Source: CBDCFT01 sp965216365 (GTDB lineage: Bacteria > Pseudomonadota > Gammaproteobacteria > Arenicellales > CBDCFT01). Taken from it: 64,000 nt of DNA. Location of the stretch: NCBI GenBank assembly GCA_965216365.1, contig CBDCFT010000012.1, positions 117,043 to 181,042 on the forward strand. The letters are read 5' to 3'. Within the stretch, counting starts at the first letter, position 1. Every line of letters starts with the position of its first letter. The notes under the pieces were generated by a model. The model ran no database searches and was not told the origin of the DNA. It saw nothing but the letters and a program-made list of their open reading frames with translations. The position numbers and the translations under genes are program-made. This document shows positions 45,521 to 54,169 of this stretch, one piece after another.

Positions 45521-46684
45521 GTGAACACGATTGCCCAGATGGTTGGTGACAAACGACGCGACATCATAGTCGTCACCGTTTCGTTAACCATTGCCGCGTT
45601 AATTCATGGTTTGACCATGCCCTTATTATCGCTGGTGCTGGATCATCAAGGCACCAGCAACACTCTGATCGGTATCAGCACGGCGGTGCAGTATCTTTCG
45701 GTTTTCGTGATCGCGCCGTTCGCACCGAACCTTATGCGCACCATCGGCCCGGCCTGGATGATGTTATGGGCCATAATTACGATGGCGTTCGTATTGCTAT
45801 TATTTCCACTGATCGTTGACGTATGGGTATGGATGCCGTTGCGTCTGGTGTTAGGCGCCACATCCGCCATGCTCTGGATTGCGGGTGAAGCCTGGGTCAA
45901 TCACACCACGGAAGAAAAGGTGCGTGGCCGTGTCATCGCCGTTTACACCATGGTCACGGCGGCGGGTTTTGCCATTGGGCCATTGATTATCACCGTTACC
46001 GGCAGTGTTGGCTGGGCGCCATTTATTATGTCTGCGTGTATTATTCTTCTGGCTGTTATTCCATTAGCTTGGGTGTTGGGGAATGCGCCACGTTTACAAG
46101 GCGGCAGTAACGCACCGTTAATAAAATACCTGCGTCTTGCACCTGTCGGACTCATCGTCTATCTCACCTTTTCCATGACCGATGGTATTTTACTCACCTT
46201 TTTACCCTTGTATGGCAAGCAGGCGGGCTTGGCAGAAGCCGATGCGATATTGCTGCTGACTGTTATGGCGATTGGCGTTATTGTATTTCAGTGGCCGGTT
46301 GGCTGGCTGGCGGATCACATGAATCGAATGTTGTTAACCGTCATCGCGCTGATGCTGATGTTTGTCCTTTCCTGCGGCATGCCTCATGTGATCGCACATT
46401 CGCCGTGGAACGCGCTCTACGCGCTCGTGTTTGGTGGGGTGTTCGGCGTGTTGTACACCATGCCCATGGTGATGCTAGGTCATCGGTTCAAAGGCGCGGA
46501 TCTGGCCGCCGCCGCAACCGTGTTTGGCATCATGTTCAGCGTGGGTTCGGTCATCGGGCCGCCAGTCGGCGGTTTAGCCATGGCACATCTGGGTGAACAC
46601 GGTTTAGCCATTTCGCTCGCGCTTATTTATCTTGTATTTTTACCGCTGCCCATTTATGGATACATTCGAAAACACCTCGCATAA
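45521..46684 (+). CDS. Major facilitator superfamily transporter
   Basis: A 387-residue protein with about twelve hydrophobic segments. The loop after segment 2 reads IGISTAVQYLSVF, and a WLADHMNRM loop lies between segments 8 and 9. The overall pattern is that of YcaD-like sugar/unknown-substrate MFS proteins. It is 3 bp from the next gene, so they are co-translated. Confidence 0.85.
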   Translation: MNTIAQMVGDKRRDIIVVTVSLTIAALIHGLTMPLLSLVLDHQGTSNTLIGISTAVQYLSVFVIAPFAPNLMRTIGPAWMMLWAIITMAFVLLLFPLIVDVWVWMPLRLVLGATSAMLWIAGEAWVNHTTEEKVRGRVIAVYTMVTAAGFAIGPLIITVTGSVGWAPFIMSACIILLAVIPLAWVLGNAPRLQGGSNAPLIKYLRLAPVGLIVYLTFSMTDGILLTFLPLYGKQAGLAEADAILLLTVMAIGVIVFQWPVGWLADHMNRMLLTVIALMLMFVLSCGMPHVIAHSPWNALYALVFGGVFGVLYTMPMVMLGHRFKGADLAAAATVFGIMFSVGSVIGPPVGGLAMAHLGEHGLAISLALIYLVFLPLPIYGYIRKHLA

Positions 46685-46686
46685 GA

Positions 46687-47652
46687 ATGTCTAATACAAG
46701 AATTTTAATAGTCCAGTCTAACGCTGAAATAGCGAGAGTCATCGTTCACGAAAGATTTCCTGGTTGTGCGATTCGAACCTGCACCCGGTTGGATGAACTT
46801 GAACACATCATCACCGAGTTTCAACCTGACTGTGCGCTGATGTACAAGTTGGATGGTTTTACCCCCGAGAAACATCAACCATTGTTCAATTGCGAAACCT
46901 TAAAATGGGCGCACAACGGTGGTGTTGGCATCGACCACCTGCCGAAGTGGGATACAAACAAGTTGACCGTCACCAATGGCTCCGGTGTATTGGCGGATTT
47001 CATGGCGGAATATGTCACCGGCGCATTGTTAATGGCAAACATCCGGTTTCCGCAGTATTTCCGCCAGCAACAACAACACGTATGGGAAATGCGCGATTGG
47101 CGGTCGGTCATCGGCCAAAACCTGCTCGTTATAGGACTGGGTAATATAGGCCGTAGAGTAGCTATTAGAGGTAAACAACTGGGTATGAATGTGACGGGTG
47201 TGCGTTCAAATCCGGAACCGGTCACTGGTGTCGATAAGATATTTACTACGGAGCAGTTGCTTGATGCCGTACCCGATGCGGATTTTGTGTGCGTGCACGT
47301 TGCATCCACACCAAAAACCCGGCACATGATTAGTGCTGAAGTTCTTGGCGCTATGAAACCAGGTGCGTTGTTAGTCAATACCGCGCGTGGAGGAGTGGTC
47401 GATCAGATTGCGCTAACCAAAGCGCTGCAGGAAAAGAAAATCGCCGGAGCGGTACTCGATGTCACCGAACCCGAACCGCTGCCAAAAGACGATCCGTTAT
47501 GGGACCTCGACAATGTAGTGATAACACCTCATATGTCCGATGCAGTATCGGACTGGGAAGAACGCTTCGCGCATTATTTTTGCGAGAACCTGCAACGCTT
47601 TATCGATGGGCAACCGCTGGAAAATATTGTCGATCCTGAAAGAGGTTATTAG
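46687..47652 (+). CDS. D-isomer-specific 2-hydroxyacid dehydrogenase
   Basis: A 321-residue NAD(P)-dependent dehydrogenase with the Rossmann motif GLGNIGRRVAIRGKQLG, the LVNTARGGVVD segment, a conserved Glu in VTEPEPLP and the catalytic His in TPHMSD. It reduces 2-oxoacids or oxidises 2-hydroxyacids. The exact substrate is unknown. It is coupled to the MFS transporter. Confidence 0.88.
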   Translation: MSNTRILIVQSNAEIARVIVHERFPGCAIRTCTRLDELEHIITEFQPDCALMYKLDGFTPEKHQPLFNCETLKWAHNGGVGIDHLPKWDTNKLTVTNGSGVLADFMAEYVTGALLMANIRFPQYFRQQQQHVWEMRDWRSVIGQNLLVIGLGNIGRRVAIRGKQLGMNVTGVRSNPEPVTGVDKIFTTEQLLDAVPDADFVCVHVASTPKTRHMISAEVLGAMKPGALLVNTARGGVVDQIALTKALQEKKIAGAVLDVTEPEPLPKDDPLWDLDNVVITPHMSDAVSDWEERFAHYFCENLQRFIDGQPLENIVDPERGY

Positions 47653-47699
47653 CAATACCTCATTTCGGTCTCCCGTGGCGGAACTTCATAAAGCAATCA

Positions 47700-47895
47700 A
47701 TTTAACTTCTCTTCCCAACGGGAGGAGGTTAGGGATTTAGCCCCCATCCTGGCCTTCCCCCGTTGGGGGGAAGGAAATTTGACTCCCCCTCCCGTCAGGA
47801 GAGGGTTAGGGATTCAACCCCGCCCTTCCTCCGCAGGAGTAAGGAAATTTGATTCCCCCTCCCAACGGGAGGGGGTTAGGGGGAGGGGGAAGGAA
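47700..47895. repeat. Cluster of about five G-rich intergenic repeat copies
   Basis: Successive variants of the family seen at 8535 and 33475 lie here: CTTCTCTTCCCAACGGGAGG, CCTTCCCCCGTTGGGGGGAA, CTCCCGTCAGGAGAGGGTTA, CTTCCTCCGCAGGAGTAAGG and CTCCCAACGGGAGGGGGTTA. Each can form a small hairpin around ACGG or GTTG. The rest of 47653-48179 holds only a degenerate dispersed repeat at 48001-48036. Confidence 0.75.
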
Positions 47896-48000
47896 TTACC
47901 TTAATCGCAATAACCGGCGATCATTCTGAATGCGCGCGCCGCATGAAAGAAACAAAAATAATTTTAATGTAGCCAGATCTCGCGGATTTTCAATTATTCT

Positions 48001-48036
48001 GCCATCGCCAGGAGTGAAATGACCAAGCAATCTCTA
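48001..48036. repeat. Degenerate copy of the dispersed intergenic repeat
   Basis: GCCATCGCCAGGAGTGAAAT, followed by GACCAAGCAATCTC, is a diverged copy of the repeat at 3509-3545. It marks repeated insertion of this family between genes. Confidence 0.5.
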
Positions 48037-48179
48037 TATTATTGTCGATCAGACGTAGAACGACCGGCGTTATGACACTGTGTACCGGGACTCCGAAACG
48101 ATCTCTCGGTTCTCCTTTCAGTTTTCGAATCAACAGTGGCGAACTTGTTACGACAACAACTTGAGCAACAGAACAAACA

Positions 48180-48434
48180 TTGGCCTGGGAAGTCTACATA
48201 ATCGAAACCGTATCCGGTAAATACTACACCGGCATCGCAACCGACGCCGAACGCCGTTTTAAAGAACACAAAGAAGGCGGAGCGAAAGCCGCTAAATACT
48301 TTCGCACTGACCCGCCGCAAAAAATAATCTATCGCGAGCAATGTGCAAACCGCTCACAAGCCAGTCAGCGTGAAGTACAGATCAAGTCTTTAACACGCAA
48401 ACAAAAACTGGCGCTGGTGAATAGAACATCATAA
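48180..48434 (+). CDS. Single-domain GIY-YIG nuclease-fold protein
   Basis: An 84-residue protein (TTG start) with WEVYIIETVSGKYYTGIATD and RRFKEHKEGG, the catalytic GIY-YIG elements, and a REVQIKSLTRKQKLAL ending. Unlike the copy at 3608 this one is intact. Function of stand-alone YhbQ-like proteins is unclear; some cut DNA. Confidence 0.85.
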   Translation: MAWEVYIIETVSGKYYTGIATDAERRFKEHKEGGAKAAKYFRTDPPQKIIYREQCANRSQASQREVQIKSLTRKQKLALVNRTS

Positions 48435-48483
48435 GATTTATATCCACATTGCGTCTGGCGACGGGGAAAGAAGGGGACAATAA

Positions 48484-49449
48484 TTGAGAAAAATCGACCG
48501 CATCATAAAACTCCACCAACTACTGACCTCGCGGCGAACCCCGATCACGATAGTGCAAATATGCGAGCGTTTGGAATGCTCTGCACCCACGGCTAAACGT
48601 GTAATCAACGAAATGCGAAATCTGTTGAATATGCCTGTGGAATACGAGTCCCGGCGTGGCTATATATTGAAAGATCACGGCGAAAGTTTTGAACTGCCGG
48701 GGCTGTGGTTCAACGAGTCGGAACTCTATGCTCTACTTACCACCCACCACTTGCTCAAAGGAATACAGCCGGGATTACTCGAAGAGCAAATTCAACCGCT
48801 GCGCAATCGGTTGGATAAATTGCTCAAACAAAAAGAACTGGGCAGTGGAGAAATCGATGAACGCGTTCGCATCATTCCGATGGCGGCGCGCCCGGTCGAT
48901 CTCGATAAATTCAGAGCCGTTGCAACCGCCCTTGTTAAACACCGCCAAATACACATGTTTTATCATGGCCGTGCGCGCGATGAAAATACCGAACGAAATG
49001 TATCCCCACAACGCCTGATCTACTATCGGGGAAACTGGTACCTCGACGCATGGTGCCATCTAAGAGAAAGTATTCGCAGTTTTTCTATAGACCGGGTCGA
49101 ACCAAGAAGTATTCTAAAGAAAAAGGCTAAAGAGATTGACGAGGAAGTGCTGGAAAAATATTTAGCTGAAAGCTATGGCATTTTCGCGGGCCGGGCGACA
49201 AAGATGGCTTTGTTGCGTTTCACCGGCCACGCTGCGAAATGGGTGGGTGACGAACAATGGCACCCAAAACAACAAGTAACATTCCACAAAGATGGCAGCC
49301 TGGAATTGACCATTCCCTACAACCATCCGGAGGAACTGACAATGGACATACTAAAATACGGACCTGATGTCGAAGTTATCAAACCACTGACTCTCAGAAA
49401 AGCAATCGCCAAACGACTACGCAACGCCGCCAGTCAATATAAAAAATAG
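48484..49449 (+). CDS. WYL-domain transcriptional regulator
   Basis: A 321-residue protein with an N-terminal HTH (residues 1-60, RTPITIVQICERLECSAPTAK) and a WYL domain (about 145-235) carrying the literal GNWYLDAWCH motif, followed by a WCX-type C-terminal domain. WYL proteins sense nucleic acids or nucleotides and often regulate defence systems, including CRISPR and BREX loci. It is on the same strand as the SWIM and cas genes and was presumably adjacent to them before two insertion sequences entered. Confidence 0.88.
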   Translation: MRKIDRIIKLHQLLTSRRTPITIVQICERLECSAPTAKRVINEMRNLLNMPVEYESRRGYILKDHGESFELPGLWFNESELYALLTTHHLLKGIQPGLLEEQIQPLRNRLDKLLKQKELGSGEIDERVRIIPMAARPVDLDKFRAVATALVKHRQIHMFYHGRARDENTERNVSPQRLIYYRGNWYLDAWCHLRESIRSFSIDRVEPRSILKKKAKEIDEEVLEKYLAESYGIFAGRATKMALLRFTGHAAKWVGDEQWHPKQQVTFHKDGSLELTIPYNHPEELTMDILKYGPDVEVIKPLTLRKAIAKRLRNAASQYKK

Positions 49450-49454
49450 TTTGC

Positions 49455-50060
49455 TGTATCAACTACCACCCGCAGAGCGGGTGGTATGGTGAAAGCCCCC
49501 AAAGGGGGCTGTAGTCACAATCCTGCCAATCTCAGTTGCTCCTGACGCTTCTCTTCTCGTTCCTGATTCTTAATGTAGGCGCGAATCATCTGTTCGTCTA
49601 ATCCAACTGTACTCACGCAATATCCACGAGCCCAAAAATGACGACCTGTAAAATTCCTTCTCACTTGCAGATAGTCCCTGAATATCCGTATCGCCGACTT
49701 CCCCTTTAAAAACCCTATCGTATTCGCCACGCTATACTTTGGCGGGATCATGAGCAGCATATGGATATGATCTCTCATCGCATAGCCCTCGATTAGCTCG
49801 ATTCCTTGCTGGCGACATAACTCGCGCAGAATCCCTCCGATGTCTTTACGTAATGTCCCGTATAACGATTTCTTACGATACTTGGGGACAAATACAATGT
49901 GATATTTGCAATAATGTCTAACGTGAGCTTGGCTTTGCCACTCTCTCATAATGGCCTCCTATCGAACTTGCCGGTTCAAAGGAGGCCAATTTTCTACCCC
50001 GCACGCCCTTTCGGCTGAGCCTTTTCGTGTCTCACCGCCATAGGCGGTGGTTTACCTATA
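49455..50060 (-). mobile_element. IS200/IS605-family insertion sequence
   Basis: A single tnpA gene is flanked by stem-loops as in this family. On the left, TACCACCCGC/GCGGGTGGTA (49464-49486, AGA loop) is followed by AGCCCCC/GGGGGCT (49494-49510). On the right, CACCGCC/GGCGGTG lies at 50033-50049. There are no terminal inverted repeats or target duplication, as expected for single-strand transposition. Exact ends are not determined. The left hairpin may also terminate the WYL gene. Confidence 0.65.
49515..49949 (-). CDS. tnpA: IS200/IS605 transposase TnpA
   Basis: A 144-residue Y1 HUH transposase. The HUH motif is in DHIHMLL and the catalytic Tyr in MIRAYIKNQ; the N-terminal HVRHYCKYHIVFVPKYR block is typical of IS200. 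It cuts and joins single-stranded element ends. The length is complete, so the element may be active. Confidence 0.93.
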   Translation of the reverse strand: MREWQSQAHVRHYCKYHIVFVPKYRKKSLYGTLRKDIGGILRELCRQQGIELIEGYAMRDHIHMLLMIPPKYSVANTIGFLKGKSAIRIFRDYLQVRRNFTGRHFWARGYCVSTVGLDEQMIRAYIKNQEREEKRQEQLRLAGL

Positions 50061-50069
50061 TGTAATTAA

Positions 50070-51253
50070 GGAAGGTCTGATCAATTGGTGAATTTACCGG
50101 TTTTCAAAAGATAAAATGACCGTTATGCGATTTGTTGTATACAGATCAGAGATTCATCCATGAGTTGCCTGATGTTTTGCTTTGATCTATCGGTGTTAAC
50201 GACGACTGGGTTCATTTAGACGCAACTGGCCTATGGCGATGCCGCTAATCGGTTCTTCGACATCACCAAATTGATCAAGGTGCATTGCATAAACACCCCA
50301 GTTCGCATTCTTGTCTAGTCCACGATACCGGACCTTGCGAAACCCGAACTGTCGTTTCATCACATGAAACGTGTGCTCCACCTTCGCGCGTACTTTCGAC
50401 TTGGATCGGTTCTTTGACTTCTCCTCATCACTCAACTTGTCATTTCTCGATCCCTTCTTCTGGGTATAGTCTTTGGCATTCGGGTCCTGTTCTTTCAGCA
50501 CCTCTTTTTGTCCACTATACGCCGAGTCCCCCCAGACCTTCGTCTCTTCCCCGTGCAACAGGTCTTCCAGTACCTGTGAGTCATGGGTATTGGCCGAGGT
50601 TACCGCCACCGAGTGAATCAGCTTGCTTTGGCTATCCACCCCAATATGCGTCTTCATCCCAAAGTACCATTGATTCCCCTTCTTCGTCGAATGCATGTCC
50701 GGATCCCGCTCCTTCTCCTTGTTCTTGGTCGAGGTCGGCGCTTCGATCAAGGTCGCGTCCACAATCGTCCCCTTCGACACGAACAATCCGTTCTCCGTCA
50801 AATACGCATTGACCAGATGAAACAACCGCTCTCCCAGATCATGCTCTTCCAGAATATGACGAAACTTGCAGATCGTCGTCTCATCCGGTGCCGGCTCCCG
50901 TCCCAGATCAATATGGGCAAACTCCCGTAACACCGGCATATCGTACAGCGCTTCTTCCATACCCGGATCAGACAGATTAAACCAGTGCTGCATAAAGTGA
51001 ATTCGCAACATCCGTTCAATCCCAATGGGGCGCCGGCCACTGCCTTGAGGCTGCGGATAATGCGGCTCAATCACTTGGCTCAGCTCCTTCCAGGGAATGA
51101 TTTCATCCATCTGGGACAGAAACTTTTCTTTCCGGGTGGCCTTGTTGTACTTGGCAAACGTGCCTTCGGCTAATGTCGTCTGGCGCATGAAATAAGCTTC
51201 TCTTAAAACAGGAATCTTATTATCGCAAATTTCGTGTTTTAATCAGAGTTTCC
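50070..51253 (-). mobile_element. IS5-family insertion sequence with TTAA target duplication
   Basis: The element starts GGAAGGTCTGATCAATTGG at 50070 and ends with the imperfect complement of GGAAACTCTGATTAAAAC at 51253. The same 4-bp TTAA flanks it at 50066-50069 and 51254-51257, fitting the YTAR target of IS5. Length is 1184 bp, normal for the family. It landed between the IS200 element and the SWIM gene, 49 bp before that gene's start. Confidence 0.9.
50196..51188 (-). CDS. IS5-family DDE transposase
   Basis: A 330-residue transposase close in pattern to that of E. coli IS5: GRRPIGIERMLRIHFMQHW, then VDATLIEAPTSTKNKE (first Asp), WGDSAYSG (second Asp) and RAKVEHTFHVMKRQFG (Glu). The reading frame is complete, so the element may still be mobile. 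Confidence 0.95.
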   Translation of the reverse strand: MRQTTLAEGTFAKYNKATRKEKFLSQMDEIIPWKELSQVIEPHYPQPQGSGRRPIGIERMLRIHFMQHWFNLSDPGMEEALYDMPVLREFAHIDLGREPAPDETTICKFRHILEEHDLGERLFHLVNAYLTENGLFVSKGTIVDATLIEAPTSTKNKEKERDPDMHSTKKGNQWYFGMKTHIGVDSQSKLIHSVAVTSANTHDSQVLEDLLHGEETKVWGDSAYSGQKEVLKEQDPNAKDYTQKKGSRNDKLSDEEKSKNRSKSKVRAKVEHTFHVMKRQFGFRKVRYRGLDKNANWGVYAMHLDQFGDVEEPISGIAIGQLRLNEPSRR

Positions 51254-51302
51254 TTAAGTATTGGCATTCGCCAGCAAACCGTCGCATAAAAAACGAAAAC
51301 TC

Positions 51303-53033
51303 ATGAAGGAAGTAAACACGACAACCTTGATTAAACTCGCCGGTGCCGCCGCCTATAAACGGGGGGAAGCCTACTTTCACGAAGGCCGTGTGGGCGAATT
51401 GCGCATCAAGGGCAATACCATTACCGCCGATGTCAGCGGGACAGAGGTCTACCAGGTCACACTCAAACATACCCTGAGAATATTTGAAGGAAGTTGCGAT
51501 TGTCCGGCATCAGAGGGTTTTGATTTTTGCAAGCACTGCGTGGCGGCATCACTGAAGTATCTTGAGCAAAGACAAACCCGGGAAGAATTGCACGACAGTA
51601 AAGGCGAGGAGCTATTGAAAAAATACCTGTCGAGTCTGGACAAATCCGAACTCGTCAGGGAGCTGGAAGAACTGATCGAGGACGACAGAGTGTTGTACGA
51701 TAAATGGATGCTTAAAGCGCAGGCCGCCGCAGGCAAGCTGGACCATAAAGCATTCAAAAAAAGCATCACCCGCGCCATTCCGTACAACCGCCACCTCTAC
51801 CGTTACGCCGAAGTCAGGAATTATTTTACCGGCGTGGAAATGATCGTGGATAAACTCGCCGAGTTTGCGTCTCAAACCGATCCCAAGCAAACATTATCTT
51901 TGGTTGACTATGCATTGCAACGTATCAACAAAGCGCTGGAGACAGTAGACGACTCCGGAGGTTATCGCTTTTACAGCGTAGAAACACTGGGCGAATGCCA
52001 CGTTCAAACACTGGCGCGTGTCGACTGGCCAGCAAAAAAACGCGCCGCATACCTGCTGGAAATATATCTCGGCCCCCACGATGACCTGTATCCGCAGATT
52101 CCCGACCATTACCCGGCCGCGCTCACCGATGCTGGCCTGCAGGCTTTCAATGCGGAGCTGCAATCCAGATGGGATCAACTGCCGCCGCTTGCCCGGAGCA
52201 GTTCGCGCGCGGATATCGATTGGGAAACAAAGTGGCAATACCAGCGTATACAGCGTCCCCTGCTGATTGCAGCCGAATCAAGGGGAGATGTAGACACACA
52301 AATTGAACTCTTAGCTAAGACTGCCGTTAGCACCTATGACTTGACCAATCTCTCCGTGCTGAGTTTAAAACACGACCGTTTGGACGAGGCGAAAGACTGG
52401 CTAAAGCAGGCGCAACAACTCCATCGTCGCGCAGGCGCGAGACATGTAGATCAACAACTGCTGGAACAGGAAATTGCTATTCTTTGTTATGAACGAGAAT
52501 TCGATCAAGCGTTGCTATTGCGATGGAAGCATTTTCAACAACAACCGGCGTTGGAAACTTATCGCAAAGTGTGCGAGATGGCGAAACAGGCAAAAGACAA
52601 TACCGACTGGTACGGCAAAGCCGTCGAACACCTGCAAACGGGAAAGACAAAAGATCGTTACTGGAACAAATACGACCTAATCGCCGAGTTGCATCTTGAA
52701 GAGAAAAGATCTGAACGCGCCCTCGAACTTGCCGAACAAAATAGAATAGACCCGTTCATCCTGCACGAGATAATCCGCGCTAACAAAAAGCAGCAGGATC
52801 GGATACTACCGCTATATATACGTCTTGCCGAATACCATATCGGGCTAACCAACAACGACGCCTACCGCCAAGCCATCGCATTGCTAAAGGAAGCCGAAAA
52901 AATCATGAAAGGCGCGTTGCGCGAAACCCTAAATAATGAAATCGCACGTCTGCACAACGACTACAAAGCAAAACGTAATTTCAAGAAATGGCTGGAGGAG
53001 GCTTTTGGAAAGAATTTATATGTCAGAATATGA
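51303..53033 (+). CDS. SWIM zinc-finger protein
   Basis: The ATG at 51303 is preferred over the frame opening at 51261, which lies only 8 bp past the IS5 end. The about 576-residue product has an N-terminal SWIM finger (CDCPASEGFDFCKHC, fitting CxCxnCxH, near residue 65 of this start). Helical TPR-like repeats make up the rest (about 280-576), including LSLKHDRLDEAKDWLKQA and LAEYHIGLTNNDAYRQAIAL. SWIM domains bind DNA or proteins. It lies between the WYL regulator and cas1 on the same strand, so it may belong to a defence operon, but no function is established. Confidence 0.8.
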   Translation: MKEVNTTTLIKLAGAAAYKRGEAYFHEGRVGELRIKGNTITADVSGTEVYQVTLKHTLRIFEGSCDCPASEGFDFCKHCVAASLKYLEQRQTREELHDSKGEELLKKYLSSLDKSELVRELEELIEDDRVLYDKWMLKAQAAAGKLDHKAFKKSITRAIPYNRHLYRYAEVRNYFTGVEMIVDKLAEFASQTDPKQTLSLVDYALQRINKALETVDDSGGYRFYSVETLGECHVQTLARVDWPAKKRAAYLLEIYLGPHDDLYPQIPDHYPAALTDAGLQAFNAELQSRWDQLPPLARSSSRADIDWETKWQYQRIQRPLLIAAESRGDVDTQIELLAKTAVSTYDLTNLSVLSLKHDRLDEAKDWLKQAQQLHRRAGARHVDQQLLEQEIAILCYEREFDQALLLRWKHFQQQPALETYRKVCEMAKQAKDNTDWYGKAVEHLQTGKTKDRYWNKYDLIAELHLEEKRSERALELAEQNRIDPFILHEIIRANKKQQDRILPLYIRLAEYHIGLTNNDAYRQAIALLKEAEKIMKGALRETLNNEIARLHNDYKAKRNFKKWLEEAFGKNLYVRI

Positions 53034-53070
53034 AAATGGTGAAGATAAGGATAACTTTAATCAGTCCATA

Positions 53071-53100
53071 TTTGTCATTTCGAACGTAGTGAGAAATCCA
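53071..53100. repeat. Dispersed short repeat before cas1
   Basis: TTTGTCATTTCGAACGTAGT followed by GAGAAATC is a common intergenic repeat that mistranslates as VISNVVRNP. It lies between the SWIM gene and cas1, and the small open frame running over it (53021-53178) is not credible as a gene. The cas promoter is probably downstream of it. Confidence 0.55.
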
Positions 53101-53209
53101 ATTTCAGAATTTCCAGAACACACTTTCAATTGTAAATATTTCTTAAATGCTCTGACGCGCCATGACTCCAGCAAATAGAATCAAGACCGATAGATACTAA
53201 AGGGGTTTC

Positions 53210-54169
53210 ATGGAACAACTGACAGACTTAAAAGCCATACTGCACTCAAAACGCGCCAATATCTATTACCTGGAAAAGTGCCGGGTAATGCAAAAAGACG
53301 GCCGGGTGTTGTATCTCACCGAGGCTAAAAACGAAAATCAATATTGGAATATCCCCATCGCGAATACTACTTGTTTGTTACTCGGAATCGGAACTTCCGT
53401 TACTCAAGCCGCAATGCGTATGCTGGCATCGGCAGGCGTGCTGGTTGGTTTTTGCGGTGGTGGGGGTACTCCGTTACTCGCTGCCACGGAAGTTGAATGG
53501 TTAACACCACAAAGCGAATATCGCCCTACCGAATATATCCAGGGTTGGATGAGTTTCTGGTTCGATAAAGCCAAACGGCTTATCGCCGCTAAACAATTTC
53601 AACAGGCCCGAATTGATTATCTACAGAACATTTGGTCAAAAGACCGGGACTTACGATCTGAAGGGTTTTTTACCGAAGACGAAGACATCATCCGCAGTTT
53701 GACCGGTTACGCCCAAAAGATTAACAACGCCCCAAGTGTCGGGAAATTACTGCAAATCGAAGCGGATCTGACTAAACGTCTTTATAAAATAGCCGCACAA
53801 CGTACTAAACAAGGGGACTTCGTCCGCAATCGCGAGGCTGAAGACAGCGCCAACGCGTTTCTTAATCACGGTAACTATCTTGCTTACGGTCTTGCCGCCA
53901 GCACACTCTGGGTACTCGGTATCCCTCACGGTTTTGCTGTTATGCACGGCAAAACCCGCCGTGGTGCGTTGGTGTTCGACGTCGCCGACCTCATTAAAGA
54001 CGCCCTGATTCTGCCCTGGTCCTTTGTCTGCGCCAAAGAAGGCGCCACCGAGCAAGAGTTCCGTCAACAATGTTTACAAGCTTTCACCGAACATAAAGCG
54101 CTGGACTTTATGTTTGATCAGGTGAAGGCCACCGCTCTTAGAACCGACTGGGAAGAGTCTTCATCATGA
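53210..54169 (+). CDS. cas1: Cas1, type I-F
   Basis: A 319-residue Cas1 integrase subunit of the I-F kind. Typical segments include KAILHSKRANIYYLEKCRV at the N-terminus and, in the catalytic alpha domain, ASTLWVLGIPHGFAVMHGKT and a DVADLIKDALILPW helix. Cas1 joins new spacers to the leader end of the array, with Cas2 supplied as part of the Cas2-3 fusion. A ribosome binding site (AAAGGGG) precedes the ATG, and its end overlaps cas2-3 by 4 bp. Confidence 0.95.
   Translation: MEQLTDLKAILHSKRANIYYLEKCRVMQKDGRVLYLTEAKNENQYWNIPIANTTCLLLGIGTSVTQAAMRMLASAGVLVGFCGGGGTPLLAATEVEWLTPQSEYRPTEYIQGWMSFWFDKAKRLIAAKQFQQARIDYLQNIWSKDRDLRSEGFFTEDEDIIRSLTGYAQKINNAPSVGKLLQIEADLTKRLYKIAAQRTKQGDFVRNREAEDSANAFLNHGNYLAYGLAASTLWVLGIPHGFAVMHGKTRRGALVFDVADLIKDALILPWSFVCAKEGATEQEFRQQCLQAFTEHKALDFMFDQVKATALRTDWEESSS

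Noticed and set aside
53021..53178. Small open frame between the SWIM gene and cas1
   Set aside because: Its middle (VISNVVRNP) is the translation of a dispersed intergenic repeat and it has no ribosome binding site.
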